Shown here piece by piece: positions 28,599-38,565 of a stretch of 64,000 bases of DNA; position 1 is the first letter of the stretch, and each line of letters opens with the position of its first letter. A model generated the notes under the pieces. It saw only the letters and a program-made list of their open reading frames with translations, was not told where the DNA came from and did not search any database. The position numbers and the translations under genes are program-made. Source of the DNA: an uncultured Rhizobiaceae group bacterium (GTDB taxonomy: Bacteria; Pseudomonadota; Alphaproteobacteria; Rhizobiales; Rhizobiaceae); NCBI GenBank assembly GCA_938010435.1, contig CALLUS010000008.1, positions 62,001 through 126,000 of the forward strand, given 5' to 3'.

Positions 28599-31500
28599 GA
28601 CTGTGGAATACCTTTCACACGAGATCGTGCATCTTTTACATGCGCCAGCATGACATCAAATTCTGAAGATTCTTCTTCTTCGTTTTCGTCGCGGCGACTT
28701 GTGACGATTGTCACCGGGTCAAAACGACTCCATGCAGGCATGACTGACAAAAATGCTGCCATCAATGCGCCACCACGTAACAGCCAGGATACCCCGCCGA
28801 TTGAAAGAAGAGAGCCAAATGTGAAGCTCACTTTCGCGACATCAGCTCCCAAGAATTCGCTATATTCTCGAACATCTTGGCTGGACTGATCAATCTTTTC
28901 CAACATCGCACGACGGCTTACAGGCTCAAACGTATGGTTTGGCAATGGGATGGGTTTATAACTGTCTTTGGGTGATTCAATTTGAGTCTGGCGAGCTGGA
29001 AGAATAGCTCTTCCTTCGATTTCGCCTAGGTCGTCAACAACCGATACGGATGCTTCCTCCAAAACTTGGGCAGCAGGAGCAAGAACCGGTGCTTTTGCAA
29101 CAGCAGGATTGGAAGTCGTACCTTCAAATATCCCGTTTGTCGAAGTTTCATCTTCCGCCTCTTCTTCCGCTTCCTCTTCGCCTTCTTCTTCAGTTTCTTC
29201 TTCAGCTTTTTCTTCTAAGACATCCGGTTCCTCTGGATCGATATCTCCGGGATTTGTAGGCGCAGCCACTTGGATGACCATTTCAGAAATGATGTTGCCG
29301 TCATCCCCGTCGTTTACTGTGTATTGGATCACCGCATTTTCTAAACGATCGCCTTCCGGAGTGAACACCATCGTATTCACATCAGCTGCGTCAATAACCA
29401 TTCCTTCGGTTACGATTACGTTGCCATCGGAAAGTGTTAGTGTTCCCCCGACGAGAGTAAGGGATTCAATTCGGATCGATTGAAGGTTATCACCTTCAAC
29501 ATCAATATAACCGAAGTCTGATATTTGAAATGTGTATGGCTCATCAGAATCTGTTGATGCTGTGCCGCCTGTTGCAACAGGAACATCATTCACTTCTGCA
29601 ATATTGATATTCAACGTTGCAGATGAAAGCCCCGCATCATCATCATTTACAGTGTAGTCAAAACTCACATTCCCAAAGCTATTTGCGGTCGGTAAGAATG
29701 TTAAGTCTGACATCTCAGCGGCCGAAATTGTCATTCCGTTCGACACCTCAATCGTCCCACCTGAATGGGTTAAAGTGCCACCAGATAAGGCCAGATTGGA
29801 AACAGTTATCGATTGAAGGCTGTCGCCGTCTGCATCAGTGAAGTTAAAGGCCGAAATAGGGATAACGTGTTGAACGTCTTCTGTTGCGTTTGTTGAACCA
29901 CCCGTTGCGACAGCCAGATCATTCTGATCAAGAATATTGACACGAATAGTTTGTGTATCGATTCCACCATTGCCGTCAGAAACTTGAACAAGAACAAAAT
30001 AGTCATTGTCCAGACCAAAATCATTCGGGTTTTCAAAATCCGGCGATGTAATGAGCGTAAGCACACCCGTTGATGGATCGATATCAAATTTGTCGAAATC
30101 GTTACCGCCAACGATTGAATAGGTCAGTGTGTCTGATGGAAGATCGGCGTCAACAGCCTCCAGATCAACAACATCCGCCTCACCTTCAGCAACATCGATT
30201 TGCCAAATTGAACCAGCACCGCCCGTTACGAACGTTGGTACGTCATTCACTGCATCAACCTGAACTGTCATCACTGCGGACACCGTACCAAGACCTGCAT
30301 CGTTGACCGTATAATCGAATGTGGCATCGGCAGAACTGTTGGCGGCAGATGTGTAGACCAATGTATCAATCTGCGTGGCTGTCAACGTATCCCCATTGTT
30401 GACTACTGTTCCACCGGAATGGGTTAACGCGCCGCCAATAAGATTAAGATTTGAGATTGCAATCGACACCAATGCATTGCTCTCAACATCACTGTAACCA
30501 AAATCAGCCACAGAGAATACGTGTGCCACATCTTCATTGGTGGTTACAGAACTGTTGGTTGCGACAGGAACCTCATTCACATTGCCCACAACGGCTCTTA
30601 TCAACTGCTTATCGGTACCACCATTTCCATCAGATGCAGTGACCTCTACGCGATAAATACCGTTAGTGTCATTATCGAGTGTTTGCTCAAAATCTGGCGC
30701 ACTTATAAAATTTAAAACACCAGTTGTTGCATCAACTTCAAAAAAAGCAGCGTCAATTCCACCTGTTATAGAATATGTGATCGTATCGCTTGGAACATCA
30801 ATATCACTGGCCGTAACTGTGGTGACGTATGTTTGATTCTCATCAGCATTGGATAATGCAGAATCTCCACCCCCATCAGATGTGATGACCGGTGCATCGT
30901 TTACCGCATCAACCCGAACAGTCATCACTGCGGACACCGTGCCAAGATCAGCATCATTGACCATATAGTCGAATGTGGCATCGGCAAAACTGTTGGCGGC
31001 AGATGTGTAAACCAATGTATCGATCTGCGCGGCTGTCAATGTATCTCCATTGTTGACTGCTGTTCCACCGGAGTGGGTTAACGTGCCACCTGCCAATGAC
31101 AGGTTTGTCAAAGTGACTGACACAAGTGCATCACTCTCAATATCGGTGTACCCAAAGTCAGTCACAGAGAACGCATGTGCTACATCTTCGTCCGTGGTCA
31201 CTGAACTATTGATAGCAACCGGAACTTCATTGACATTCGCAATAGTAATCGTGAACTGCTGTTCAGCAGTGCCACCGTTACCATCAGATGCAGTTACAAT
31301 AACTCTAAAAATGCCATTGTTGTTGAAATCCATTGGGTTTTCAAAATCTGGCGCAGCAATGAAGCTCAGGTCTCCAGTCACGGAATCAACTACAAATGAT
31401 GCCGCATCAGGCCCACCTGTGATTGAATAACTGATGGTGTCACCCGGCAGATCGACATCGCTTGCTGTCACGGTTGAGACAAATGTCTGATTCTCATTGT

Positions 31501-33448
31501 AGTTCATTGGGACAATTGCATCGCCGCTGTGAGACGTGATGATCGGAGCATCGTTTTCCGAAGTAATGTTAATAGTTACGGTGCCAATCTGAATTCCTTG
31601 GTCAGCATCGTTGGACGTAAAATCAATCATCACCGGGTCGGTACTGTTAAGCGCAGGTGTGAACATCAGTGTGCTGATATTTGTCCCCGTGATCGTGTCA
31701 CCGACATACACCACTGTTCCACCGCTATGCGTCACCGTACCGCCACCAAGATCCATTGCTTGAATAGTGATTGATTGAGCAAGATCGGAATCTTCATCCG
31801 AATAAACAAACTGATTACTAATATCTAAAGGCGTGTCTTCAGTCGTACTGGTTGTCCCGCCTATCGCTATAGGTGCATCGTTGATGTCTCTGATTGTGAC
31901 ACGGAGTTGTTGGGTATCAGAACCGCCATTACCGTCAGATGCGGTTACATCAACCGTGTAGATCCCGTTACCATTGCCATCCAAGACTTGCTCAAAATTG
32001 GGAGCGTTGATGAAAGTTAGAACACCAGTATTGGCATCAATCTCGTAAAATGAAGCATCCGGACCGCCTGTTATAGAATAGGTGATTGTGTCACCCGGCA
32101 AATCAATGTCGTTGGCCACAACTGTTGTGACGTAGGTTTGATTTTCATCGACGGTCAGGTTTTCAACCGAATCTCCCCCATCGGATGTGATATCTGGATC
32201 ATTGTTCATGGCATCAATGATTTTAAAATAAAGATCGTGTTGGTTCTTAAACCCACCATCCGGTCTCACATATTGACCACCAGAATAATTGCCATCCCTA
32301 CTGTTGGCAGTTTCGATGGTTTCACTTGGATTATCTGTAGATAGTGTGATGTAGTAGAGTTGGTCATCAACGAGCGTTGTCACACTGTCCAATGTTATTG
32401 CGTAGTATTCAAAATCGCCTGTAATCGAAGTGCTGTTAAAAGTACCTTCGCCAACTGGGACACCTCCAAATGAATCGCTGATCGTCACTCTAATCGTTTG
32501 ATCTGGCCCACCAGTGTCACGCAGCACAACTTCGACTTTATCAACTTCGTAGGCACCATTTCCACTATTGTGTCTAAAGGTTTGGCCAACACTGCGGGTT
32601 GAACCAATTTCTTCAGCATCTTCAATTTCAGAAAGGTCCGGACTGTATTCTTCCAACACTACATCTGCCAAAGTGCCTGACCAGCTTGTGCTGGTCGCTA
32701 TCTCTTTGGTTTCCACATCGCCGGATTTGACTTCCAGATCCCAATCACCATCTTGAGCGGCATTGCCTGTAAGATCATCACTTGCTGCCACATCAGCACC
32801 CGTCATGCGACTGATCGCTTCAACAGCTTTTCGGCCAACGTCACCACCTGCAAAGTCGCAACCGTAAATCAAGATATCGCCATCTTCGCTCAAAGCATCG
32901 CCAATCATCGCAAGTTGAGCAGCGTAAATGCTTTGCATTGTTTCAAACGTGAGGTCGTCTCCACCCAGAGCCAAAGCTCCTTGACTGCCATGGCTTAAAA
33001 TGTGGATAGCATCCACGTCAGATCGTAAAGACAGTGTTTCAGCGATCTGGCTTAAGCCATTTTTATCTGCGGTTAAAAAGACAACTTCTGTCGAACTGGG
33101 CAGCGCAGCGAGCAATTTTTGTGGATCGTCAATGTCAGCGGCAATAAATACAATTTCCGAATGCTGTTCAGTCGACGACTGTAAATCCAAGGCTTCCAAT
33201 GGGTCTGCAAGTTTTGGAAATTCTAAATCGGACTCACTTTGACCATCACGCTGCGGGAAATTGGATCGGACAAAATCGTCTGCTAAGCCAGCGTGCACAG
33301 CTTCGTTCACCGCATCGACAGCGGTTTCCATGGCTGCAGCATCTAACAATATTCGAGGCTCCAGCGCACGCATGTGCGGGCGAATGTGCAACGGCATCGC
33401 AAACGATGAGCAAGACTGCTCCAACGCTTTTCGATTGCCTTTTAACAT
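28595..33448 (-). CDS. Giant LEPR-XLL / DUF4347 repeat surface protein
   Basis: 1617 residues from the ATG at 33448, chosen over an upstream in-frame start because GAGAGGGG lies 8 bp before it. Order: LEPRILLDAA motif (29-38), DUF4347-like domain (~95-260, with IHILSHGSQGAL and LIYGCDFAGG), a beta-sandwich (~290-420), then about nine alternating ~100-residue cadherin/VCBS-like repeats of two types (DENQTYVTTVTASDIDLPGD type and EDVAHxFSVxDFGYxDxESD type) to ~1380, a Glu-rich stretch (~1402-1437), a Pro-rich linker, a hydrophobic segment (~1540-1575) and a short charged tail. It lacks an ordinary signal peptide. The architecture fits a large exported adhesin or matrix protein, possibly held at the membrane by its C terminus. 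The downstream EAL protein suggests c-di-GMP control of adhesion. Confidence 0.85.
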   Translation of the reverse strand: MLKGNRKALEQSCSSFAMPLHIRPHMRALEPRILLDAAAMETAVDAVNEAVHAGLADDFVRSNFPQRDGQSESDLEFPKLADPLEALDLQSSTEQHSEIVFIAADIDDPQKLLAALPSSTEVVFLTADKNGLSQIAETLSLRSDVDAIHILSHGSQGALALGGDDLTFETMQSIYAAQLAMIGDALSEDGDILIYGCDFAGGDVGRKAVEAISRMTGADVAASDDLTGNAAQDGDWDLEVKSGDVETKEIATSTSWSGTLADVVLEEYSPDLSEIEDAEEIGSTRSVGQTFRHNSGNGAYEVDKVEVVLRDTGGPDQTIRVTISDSFGGVPVGEGTFNSTSITGDFEYYAITLDSVTTLVDDQLYYITLSTDNPSETIETANSRDGNYSGGQYVRPDGGFKNQHDLYFKIIDAMNNDPDITSDGGDSVENLTVDENQTYVTTVVANDIDLPGDTITYSITGGPDASFYEIDANTGVLTFINAPNFEQVLDGNGNGIYTVDVTASDGNGGSDTQQLRVTIRDINDAPIAIGGTTSTTEDTPLDISNQFVYSDEDSDLAQSITIQAMDLGGGTVTHSGGTVVYVGDTITGTNISTLMFTPALNSTDPVMIDFTSNDADQGIQIGTVTINITSENDAPIITSHSGDAIVPMNYNENQTFVSTVTASDVDLPGDTISYSITGGPDAASFVVDSVTGDLSFIAAPDFENPMDFNNNGIFRVIVTASDGNGGTAEQQFTITIANVNEVPVAINSSVTTDEDVAHAFSVTDFGYTDIESDALVSVTLTNLSLAGGTLTHSGGTAVNNGDTLTAAQIDTLVYTSAANSFADATFDYMVNDADLGTVSAVMTVRVDAVNDAPVITSDGGGDSALSNADENQTYVTTVTASDIDVPSDTITYSITGGIDAAFFEVDATTGVLNFISAPDFEQTLDNDTNGIYRVEVTASDGNGGTDKQLIRAVVGNVNEVPVATNSSVTTNEDVAHVFSVADFGYSDVESNALVSIAISNLNLIGGALTHSGGTVVNNGDTLTATQIDTLVYTSAANSSADATFDYTVNDAGLGTVSAVMTVQVDAVNDVPTFVTGGAGSIWQIDVAEGEADVVDLEAVDADLPSDTLTYSIVGGNDFDKFDIDPSTGVLTLITSPDFENPNDFGLDNDYFVLVQVSDGNGGIDTQTIRVNILDQNDLAVATGGSTNATEDVQHVIPISAFNFTDADGDSLQSITVSNLALSGGTLTHSGGTIEVSNGMTISAAEMSDLTFLPTANSFGNVSFDYTVNDDDAGLSSATLNINIAEVNDVPVATGGTASTDSDEPYTFQISDFGYIDVEGDNLQSIRIESLTLVGGTLTLSDGNVIVTEGMVIDAADVNTMVFTPEGDRLENAVIQYTVNDGDDGNIISEMVIQVAAPTNPGDIDPEEPDVLEEKAEEETEEEGEEEAEEEAEDETSTNGIFEGTTSNPAVAKAPVLAPAAQVLEEASVSVVDDLGEIEGRAILPARQTQIESPKDSYKPIPLPNHTFEPVSRRAMLEKIDQSSQDVREYSEFLGADVAKVSFTFGSLLSIGGVSWLLRGGALMAAFLSVMPAWSRFDPVTIVTSRRDENEEEESSEFDVMLAHVKDARSRVKGIPQS
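30245..31215 (-). repeat. Near-identical tandem DNA repeat inside the giant gene
   Basis: Two blocks of roughly 315 bp (about 30245-30560 and 30899-31215), 654 bp apart (218 codons), are nearly identical, for example the shared stretches from 30317 and 30971. Together with the intervening module they form a duplicated pair of repeat domains. The similarity is far higher than between the other repeats of the gene, which points to recent duplication or gene conversion. Confidence 0.8.
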
Positions 33449-33463
33449 TCGATATTCCCCTCT

Positions 33464-33495
33464 CCGACTGTGATTGCGGACGCAATCACAGTCGG
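33464..33495 (-). promoter_or_regulatory. Perfect 15-bp inverted repeat abutting the RBS of the giant surface-protein gene
   Basis: CCGACTGTGATTGCG at 33464-33478 is followed after two bases (GA) by its exact reverse complement at 33481-33495. It touches the Shine-Dalgarno sequence (about 33457-33464, minus strand) of the 4.85-kb gene. In RNA it would form a 14-bp stem with a four-base loop. It has no T-run, so it is not a terminator. It may be a translational control hairpin or a dimeric regulator site. Confidence 0.7.
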
Positions 33496-33739
33496 GATAT
33501 TCAAAATTCAGCCGTACCATTGAAAAGATTAGAATAATTTAGCTAGAAATATGTTAATTTAGGCAGATATTTCGGTTCGGGAACTTCCCAAAAAATTAAC
33601 GATTTCAATTTCAAAGTCGTGAAATTCCTTTCGACTTCATAAAATCGATGTAAGTCGCTCAAAAACACTGTTTTTGCTTGGCGCATACCCATTCTTCGGT
33701 CACAAGTGATGCAACACAGATTTTGCCGGATATTGACCT

Positions 33740-34918
33740 ATGACCATTCCGAATTTTGATGAGAAAATTGACCGTATTGGCACCAACGCAGCCAAATGGG
33801 ACGCTTTGGAATCCATGTATAAAATGGACCCAAATGATGGCATCGCCATGTGGGTAGCGGATATGGAATTCAAGCCGCCTCAAGCCGTCCTATCGAAACT
33901 GAAAGACATGGTCGATCACGGTGTATTTGGCTATTACGGTGATCAAACCAGTTACTTGCAATCCATCACCAATTGGATGCAAAGGCGACATGGTTGGACA
34001 GTTGATCCATCTTGGATATTCACCACACATGGTTTGGTGAACGGCACTGCGCTCTGCGTGCAAACCTATAGCCAACCGGATGACAACATCATTTTGTTCA
34101 CACCCGTCTATCATGCGTTTGCAAAAATCATCAAAGCCAACAACCGTGGTATATTAGAAAGCCCACTCGTCAATAATAATGGCCGCTACGAGATGGATTT
34201 GGACGCTTTGGAAAGTCAATTGACTGGCAAAGAAACCATGTTGGTGTTCTGTTCACCACATAATCCATGCGGACGTGTATGGACAAAGGAAGAATTAAAA
34301 AGTGTTTGCGATTTCTGCATCAAACATAAGCTCATTCTCGTGTCAGATGAAATTCACCACGATCTCGTGTTCTCTGGACATAAACACACGGCAATGCCGC
34401 TCATCAGCAAAGATATTAAACCGCAATTGGTAATGATGACCGCAGCAACAAAGACATTCAATATGGCAGGTGGTCATAGCGGGAATGTCATCATTGAAGA
34501 TCCGAATTTGCGCGGCAAGTTTGCGGCAACCATGATGGCAGGTGGGGTTTCACCAAACAGTTTTGGCATCTCCATGACCGAGGCAGCCTACAACAATGGT
34601 GAAGAATGGCTTGATCAACTTCTCGCTTATCTTGAGGGCAACCGGCGTGTCTTCGATGACGGCATCAATTCTATACCGGGATTGAAATCGATGAAGCTGG
34701 AAGCCACATATTTAGCTTGGGTGGACTTTTCTGACACAGGCATGACCCGACAAGAATTTACAGATCGAGTTGAAAAAAATGCGCGAATTGCGACCAATTA
34801 CGGACCATCATTCGGGGCGGGTGGAGAGACGTATTTGCGCTTCAACATTGCTTGTTCCCGGTCTGAAATTGAAAACGCTGTTGCAAGACTAAAGGAAGCG
34901 TTCAGCGACCTTCAATGA
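33740..34918 (+). CDS. PLP-dependent aminotransferase / C-S lyase, MalY-PatB type
   Basis: 392 residues. Features: MWVADMEFKPPQAV near the N terminus, typical of MalY/PatB, FCSPHNPCGRVW (Asn contact with PLP), LVSDEIHHDLVFSGHKH (Asp to the pyridine nitrogen), and the Schiff-base Lys in TAATKTFNMAGGHSGN (~residue 237). These proteins usually have cystathionine beta-lyase activity, making homocysteine or cleaving other C-S bonds. The gene stands alone on the + strand, divergent from the giant surface-protein gene. Confidence 0.93.
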   Translation: MTIPNFDEKIDRIGTNAAKWDALESMYKMDPNDGIAMWVADMEFKPPQAVLSKLKDMVDHGVFGYYGDQTSYLQSITNWMQRRHGWTVDPSWIFTTHGLVNGTALCVQTYSQPDDNIILFTPVYHAFAKIIKANNRGILESPLVNNNGRYEMDLDALESQLTGKETMLVFCSPHNPCGRVWTKEELKSVCDFCIKHKLILVSDEIHHDLVFSGHKHTAMPLISKDIKPQLVMMTAATKTFNMAGGHSGNVIIEDPNLRGKFAATMMAGGVSPNSFGISMTEAAYNNGEEWLDQLLAYLEGNRRVFDDGINSIPGLKSMKLEATYLAWVDFSDTGMTRQEFTDRVEKNARIATNYGPSFGAGGETYLRFNIACSRSEIENAVARLKEAFSDLQ

Positions 34919-35021
34919 TCTATAACATTGAATAATAACGTTTATTCTGACATGGTAAGCTTAATGTAAAGAAATAGGCTCTCATTAACCCCTACTCCGC
35001 ATTTGGGACGTATGATGGGTT

Positions 35022-36143
35022 ATGACTATACGCTATGACATAGATTCAAACTCTCAATCCAAACCCGCACCGAGACTTCCGGGGCTGGATATATTGCGAT
35101 TGGGCGCGGCGCTTCTCGTCGTAGTTTATCACTATGCCTTTCGAGGTGGTTTGAACGGGGAGTTTCTCAACTTCTCTTTGGTACAACCCGGCTCTTGGGT
35201 TCAGTATTTCTATTTCGGCGTACAGCTGTTTTTCATTATCTCAGGTTTCGTCATTCTCTGGTCTGCGGAGAATAAAAACTGGCTTGATTTCGGTATTGCC
35301 CGTGTGTTGCGGCTTTGGCCCGCCTACCTCATTTGTGTCTCCATAACGGCAGCAGTATTCGCATGGGCTGGAAACCCGTTATTTGAAACGAGTATTTGGC
35401 ATTGGTTGGCGAACTTGACCTTTTTTGCTCCGGCCTTTGGACAGAGTTTTATGGACGGGGTTTACTGGACCATTGTTTTGGAGCTCATCTTCTATTTCTG
35501 GATCATGGCAGCGCTTTGGACCAAACTGCTCCCGCGCTTCACACATGAACTGTGTTTGGGTTGGATGATACTCATTGCGGCAAACGAATTCTGGCTGCAG
35601 TCGGGTATTTTTGAAAAACTGTTGATCACAAGATATGGCATTTGGTTTATCATTGGTATTCTCATGTACTCAATGTGGTCACGCGGAAAATCTGCAACAA
35701 CTGGTTTGCTTCTCACCACTGCCATCGCCATGTCCATGATCATGGCAGTTGTTGAGCATATTGGTGCAGCCGCAGACTACGGCTACGCGGTGGAGTATTT
35801 GCGTCCACTCATCGCAAATTGCGTTGTGATTGGCCTTGCTGGAGCCGCGATCGCATTGGGCAAACGTTTGCCGGGTGGAAAGCTTGCTTATGTGCTTGGT
35901 GGTTTGACCTACCCCCTCTACCTCATTCATCAAAATGTTGGTTACATCATGATCAAAGAGTTACGGCAGAGTATCGGCGATGTTCCAGCCGTAGTTGCGA
36001 CTGTGGCAGTGATGCTGATTGTATCGTCCTTAATCTTCCTGTTCTGGGAACGTCCATTGGGCCGTTTACTGAAGCGCCTTGTCACAAATGTCCGCATATA
36101 TTCGGGCAACATTCAGCTGCTCGGCATTCGAAAACCCGCATAA
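35022..36143 (+). CDS. Acyltransferase family 3 (OafA/YrhL type) membrane protein
   Basis: 373 residues and about ten hydrophobic helices. The conserved start RLPGLDILRLGAALLVVVYHYAF has the family Arg and His (RxxA...H region), and YFGVQLFFIISGFVILWSA is the next family signature. No C-terminal SGNH domain is present. Members O-acylate surface polysaccharides or lipids at the inner membrane. No polysaccharide operon lies next to it, so the acceptor is unknown. Confidence 0.9.
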   Translation: MTIRYDIDSNSQSKPAPRLPGLDILRLGAALLVVVYHYAFRGGLNGEFLNFSLVQPGSWVQYFYFGVQLFFIISGFVILWSAENKNWLDFGIARVLRLWPAYLICVSITAAVFAWAGNPLFETSIWHWLANLTFFAPAFGQSFMDGVYWTIVLELIFYFWIMAALWTKLLPRFTHELCLGWMILIAANEFWLQSGIFEKLLITRYGIWFIIGILMYSMWSRGKSATTGLLLTTAIAMSMIMAVVEHIGAAADYGYAVEYLRPLIANCVVIGLAGAAIALGKRLPGGKLAYVLGGLTYPLYLIHQNVGYIMIKELRQSIGDVPAVVATVAVMLIVSSLIFLFWERPLGRLLKRLVTNVRIYSGNIQLLGIRKPA

Positions 36144-36242
36144 GGTTGTCCTCGTTTTTGTTCGATAATTTACACACTTTGCGATTCACCAATGAGATGT
36201 GGTGAGGTACTGTAATGGAGTTCTGAATCGCGAAGTGTTGAT

Positions 36243-37571
36243 GTGACCCAAAATATTCTCCCCCAAGAAATAATCCGCAAAAAGCGCGATGGGTTTGAAC
36301 TCGATCAAACCGAGATTACCGCATTTATCAAAGGCATCACAGACAGCACGGTAACCGAAGGACAAATCTCGGCTCTTGCAATGGCTGTTTTCTTTCAAGG
36401 CATGTCACGGGATGAAGCAGTATCGCTAACGCTCAATATGCGCGATTCAGGTGATGTTCTCAATTGGTCTGATCTCAACGGCCCCGTTCTGGACAAACAT
36501 TCGACAGGTGGGGTGGGTGACAATGTCTCACTCATGCTCGCACCAGCTGTGGCCGCTTGTGGTGGTTTTGTCCCGATGATCTCAGGTCGGGGTCTTGGCC
36601 ATACAGGCGGCACGTTGGACAAACTGGAAACGATTCCCGGCTACACCACCGCACCTGACAACGAACTGTTTCGTAAAGTCACCAAAGAAATCGGTTGTGC
36701 AATCATCGGCCAAACAGCCAACCTCGCTCCGGCTGACAAACGCTTTTACGGGGTCCGGGATGTGACGGCGACTGTTGAAAGCGTGCCTTTGATCACCGCA
36801 TCGATATTGTCAAAAAAACTGGCTGCGGGATTGGGCGGTTTGGTACTGGATGTGAAATGCGGCAATGGCGCCTTTATGAGTGATGTTGCGAAGGCGCAAG
36901 AGTTAGCGAATTCTTTGGTTCAAGTGGCCAATGGTGCAGGCCTACCCTCCTCTACTCTTATTACCGACATGAACGCCTCTCTTGCCTCTGCTGCCGGAAA
37001 TGTAGTGGAGGTTCACAATTGTATCGATTTCCTGACGGGTCGCCATGTGGACAGCCGTCTTTGGGACGTCACAGTTGCATTGGGAGCAGAGATGCTCGTG
37101 AGTGGCGAACTTGCCAAATCAGCGAAAGAAGGCGCTGGGATGATGGAACAAGCATTCACATCGGGTACTGCTGCCGAAAAATTTGCGCAAATGATCAGCG
37201 CGCTTGGTGGTCCTTCTGATCTCAATGACAAGCCGGAAAAGTATCTCGAAGCTGCACCTGTTGTGCGCTCAGTGTTCGCTTCCACTGAAGGCGCTATTAC
37301 GGCTGTGGACACAAGAGCGATTGGAATGGGAGTGGTTGCCCTTGGTGGCGGCCGCGTGCGTGCTGCGGACGCTGTTGATCCTGCAGTGGGCTATACAGAA
37401 CTCGCCATGCCGGGAGATTTTGTGGACAGCGAAAGACCTATTGGCATCGTGCACGCCCGCAATGATGATCAAGCAGATCACGCAGCGTCCGTTTTGCTCG
37501 ATGCCTATAACCTGGGATCAGCGCGAGACGTTCAAGATACTCCAGTGATCATTGAAAAAATCAGCGCATAG
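36243..37571 (+). CDS. deoA: Thymidine phosphorylase
   Basis: 442 residues from GTG 36243 (the frame-shifted ATG at 36241 runs straight into a stop). The sequence aligns over its whole length with E. coli DeoA as remembered: [30 protein letters not shown] as [46 protein letters not shown]. It splits thymidine to thymine and deoxyribose 1-phosphate for salvage. Its last 11 bp overlap the convergent methyltransferase gene. No other deo genes are adjacent. Confidence 0.97.
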   Translation: MTQNILPQEIIRKKRDGFELDQTEITAFIKGITDSTVTEGQISALAMAVFFQGMSRDEAVSLTLNMRDSGDVLNWSDLNGPVLDKHSTGGVGDNVSLMLAPAVAACGGFVPMISGRGLGHTGGTLDKLETIPGYTTAPDNELFRKVTKEIGCAIIGQTANLAPADKRFYGVRDVTATVESVPLITASILSKKLAAGLGGLVLDVKCGNGAFMSDVAKAQELANSLVQVANGAGLPSSTLITDMNASLASAAGNVVEVHNCIDFLTGRHVDSRLWDVTVALGAEMLVSGELAKSAKEGAGMMEQAFTSGTAAEKFAQMISALGGPSDLNDKPEKYLEAAPVVRSVFASTEGAITAVDTRAIGMGVVALGGGRVRAADAVDPAVGYTELAMPGDFVDSERPIGIVHARNDDQADHAASVLLDAYNLGSARDVQDTPVIIEKISA

Positions 37572-38565
37572 CTTCGATCACTTTAAAACCACCGCTATCA
37601 GCCAATTGTGCCACTTTCCGAAAAACCCCACTGAGTGTACGCTCGTAAGGTAAATTTCGATTGGCGACCATCAATAGACGCCCTCCTTGAGGCAAGGCCT
37701 TTGCAGCAGCCTCTATAAACTTGCTGCCAATTTCAGGCTCAGCAGCGCGATTGGTGTGAAATGGCGGGTTCATAACGATCCAGTCAAAAGGTCCACGCGG
37801 CGCTTCTGTTACAATATCGGTCCAATGGAATGTCGCTATATCAGACTTGACGTTTTGTTTAGCAGCTTCCAGTGCCGACCAGTTCGCTTCGTGCAAGTCA
37901 ATACTGTCAATTCGATCACTTTTTTCCAGCAGTTCACCAGCGAGATAACCCCACCCTGCTCCAAAATCTGCAACCTTACCACGAATACGTTGATCAAAAT
38001 ATGAAGCAAGCAAAACAGAACCAGCATCAGGTCCATCGGCAGAAAACATTCCCGGGCCGATTTGATATTTTCCTGTTTCAGTCTGTTCAATGTGGGGAGG
38101 CCAGTTCTCTCCCTTCTTAAGCACCCAGAACACCACCGCATGGTGCTTTGAAAAATCGCCCGAAATCTCTGCTTTAGATGACACCCATTTTCGCAATGAT
38201 TTTACGCCTGCCTTGTTGTCAGCAGCAAAAACAAGAAATCCACCTTCGCGAAGCCCATTCCATCCGCGTGTAATATTGATTTCATTGAGCACTCTTGATC
38301 TGCTGGGGAGCACGACAACGCCATTTGGCGAGGAAGAACTTAAATCCACTTGATGGGTCGTTTGATAGTTCTTTTTTGTAAGTTCAACGCTCAACGGTCG
38401 GAACCCTTGCTCGCACTCAAACATATTTTGCCATTCAATGTCGGAACGCGGAAGAACCTGCGCTTCCAACATTGCGTATCTTTCATCATTCTTTGACAGT
38501 GGTAATTCTCCACGCTCAAAGGCAAGCGCAAGCGCATCTAGAAAGTTTTGGTTTTTAGCAGCCAT
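37561..38565 (-). CDS. Class I SAM-dependent methyltransferase, RsmC/small-domain type
   Basis: 334 residues. The C-terminal half has [16 protein letters not shown] (SAM-binding motif I) and [20 protein letters not shown], where the NPPF motif marks N-methylation of a base. The N-terminal half is a degenerate methyltransferase-like domain, as in RsmC/RlmG. This suggests methylation of guanine in 16S or 23S rRNA. Its start overlaps the patatin stop (TAATG), and its end overlaps the convergent deoA by 11 bp. Confidence 0.88.
   Translation of the reverse strand: MAAKNQNFLDALALAFERGELPLSKNDERYAMLEAQVLPRSDIEWQNMFECEQGFRPLSVELTKKNYQTTHQVDLSSSSPNGVVVLPSRSRVLNEINITRGWNGLREGGFLVFAADNKAGVKSLRKWVSSKAEISGDFSKHHAVVFWVLKKGENWPPHIEQTETGKYQIGPGMFSADGPDAGSVLLASYFDQRIRGKVADFGAGWGYLAGELLEKSDRIDSIDLHEANWSALEAAKQNVKSDIATFHWTDIVTEAPRGPFDWIVMNPPFHTNRAAEPEIGSKFIEAAAKALPQGGRLLMVANRNLPYERTLSGVFRKVAQLADSGGFKVIEAMR

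Noticed and set aside
29137-29240. GAA/GAG-rich tract as a simple-sequence repeat for phase variation
   Set aside because: The tract encodes a Glu-rich linker with mixed codons and no uniform unit, so slippage is unlikely to be frequent.
30245-33000. Regular repeats as a CRISPR array
   Set aside because: The repeats are long, coding and in frame with a repeat-domain protein; there are no short direct repeats with unique spacers.
33464-33495. The perfect inverted repeat as a transcription terminator
   Set aside because: There is no T-run after either arm and it lies directly before a ribosome binding site.
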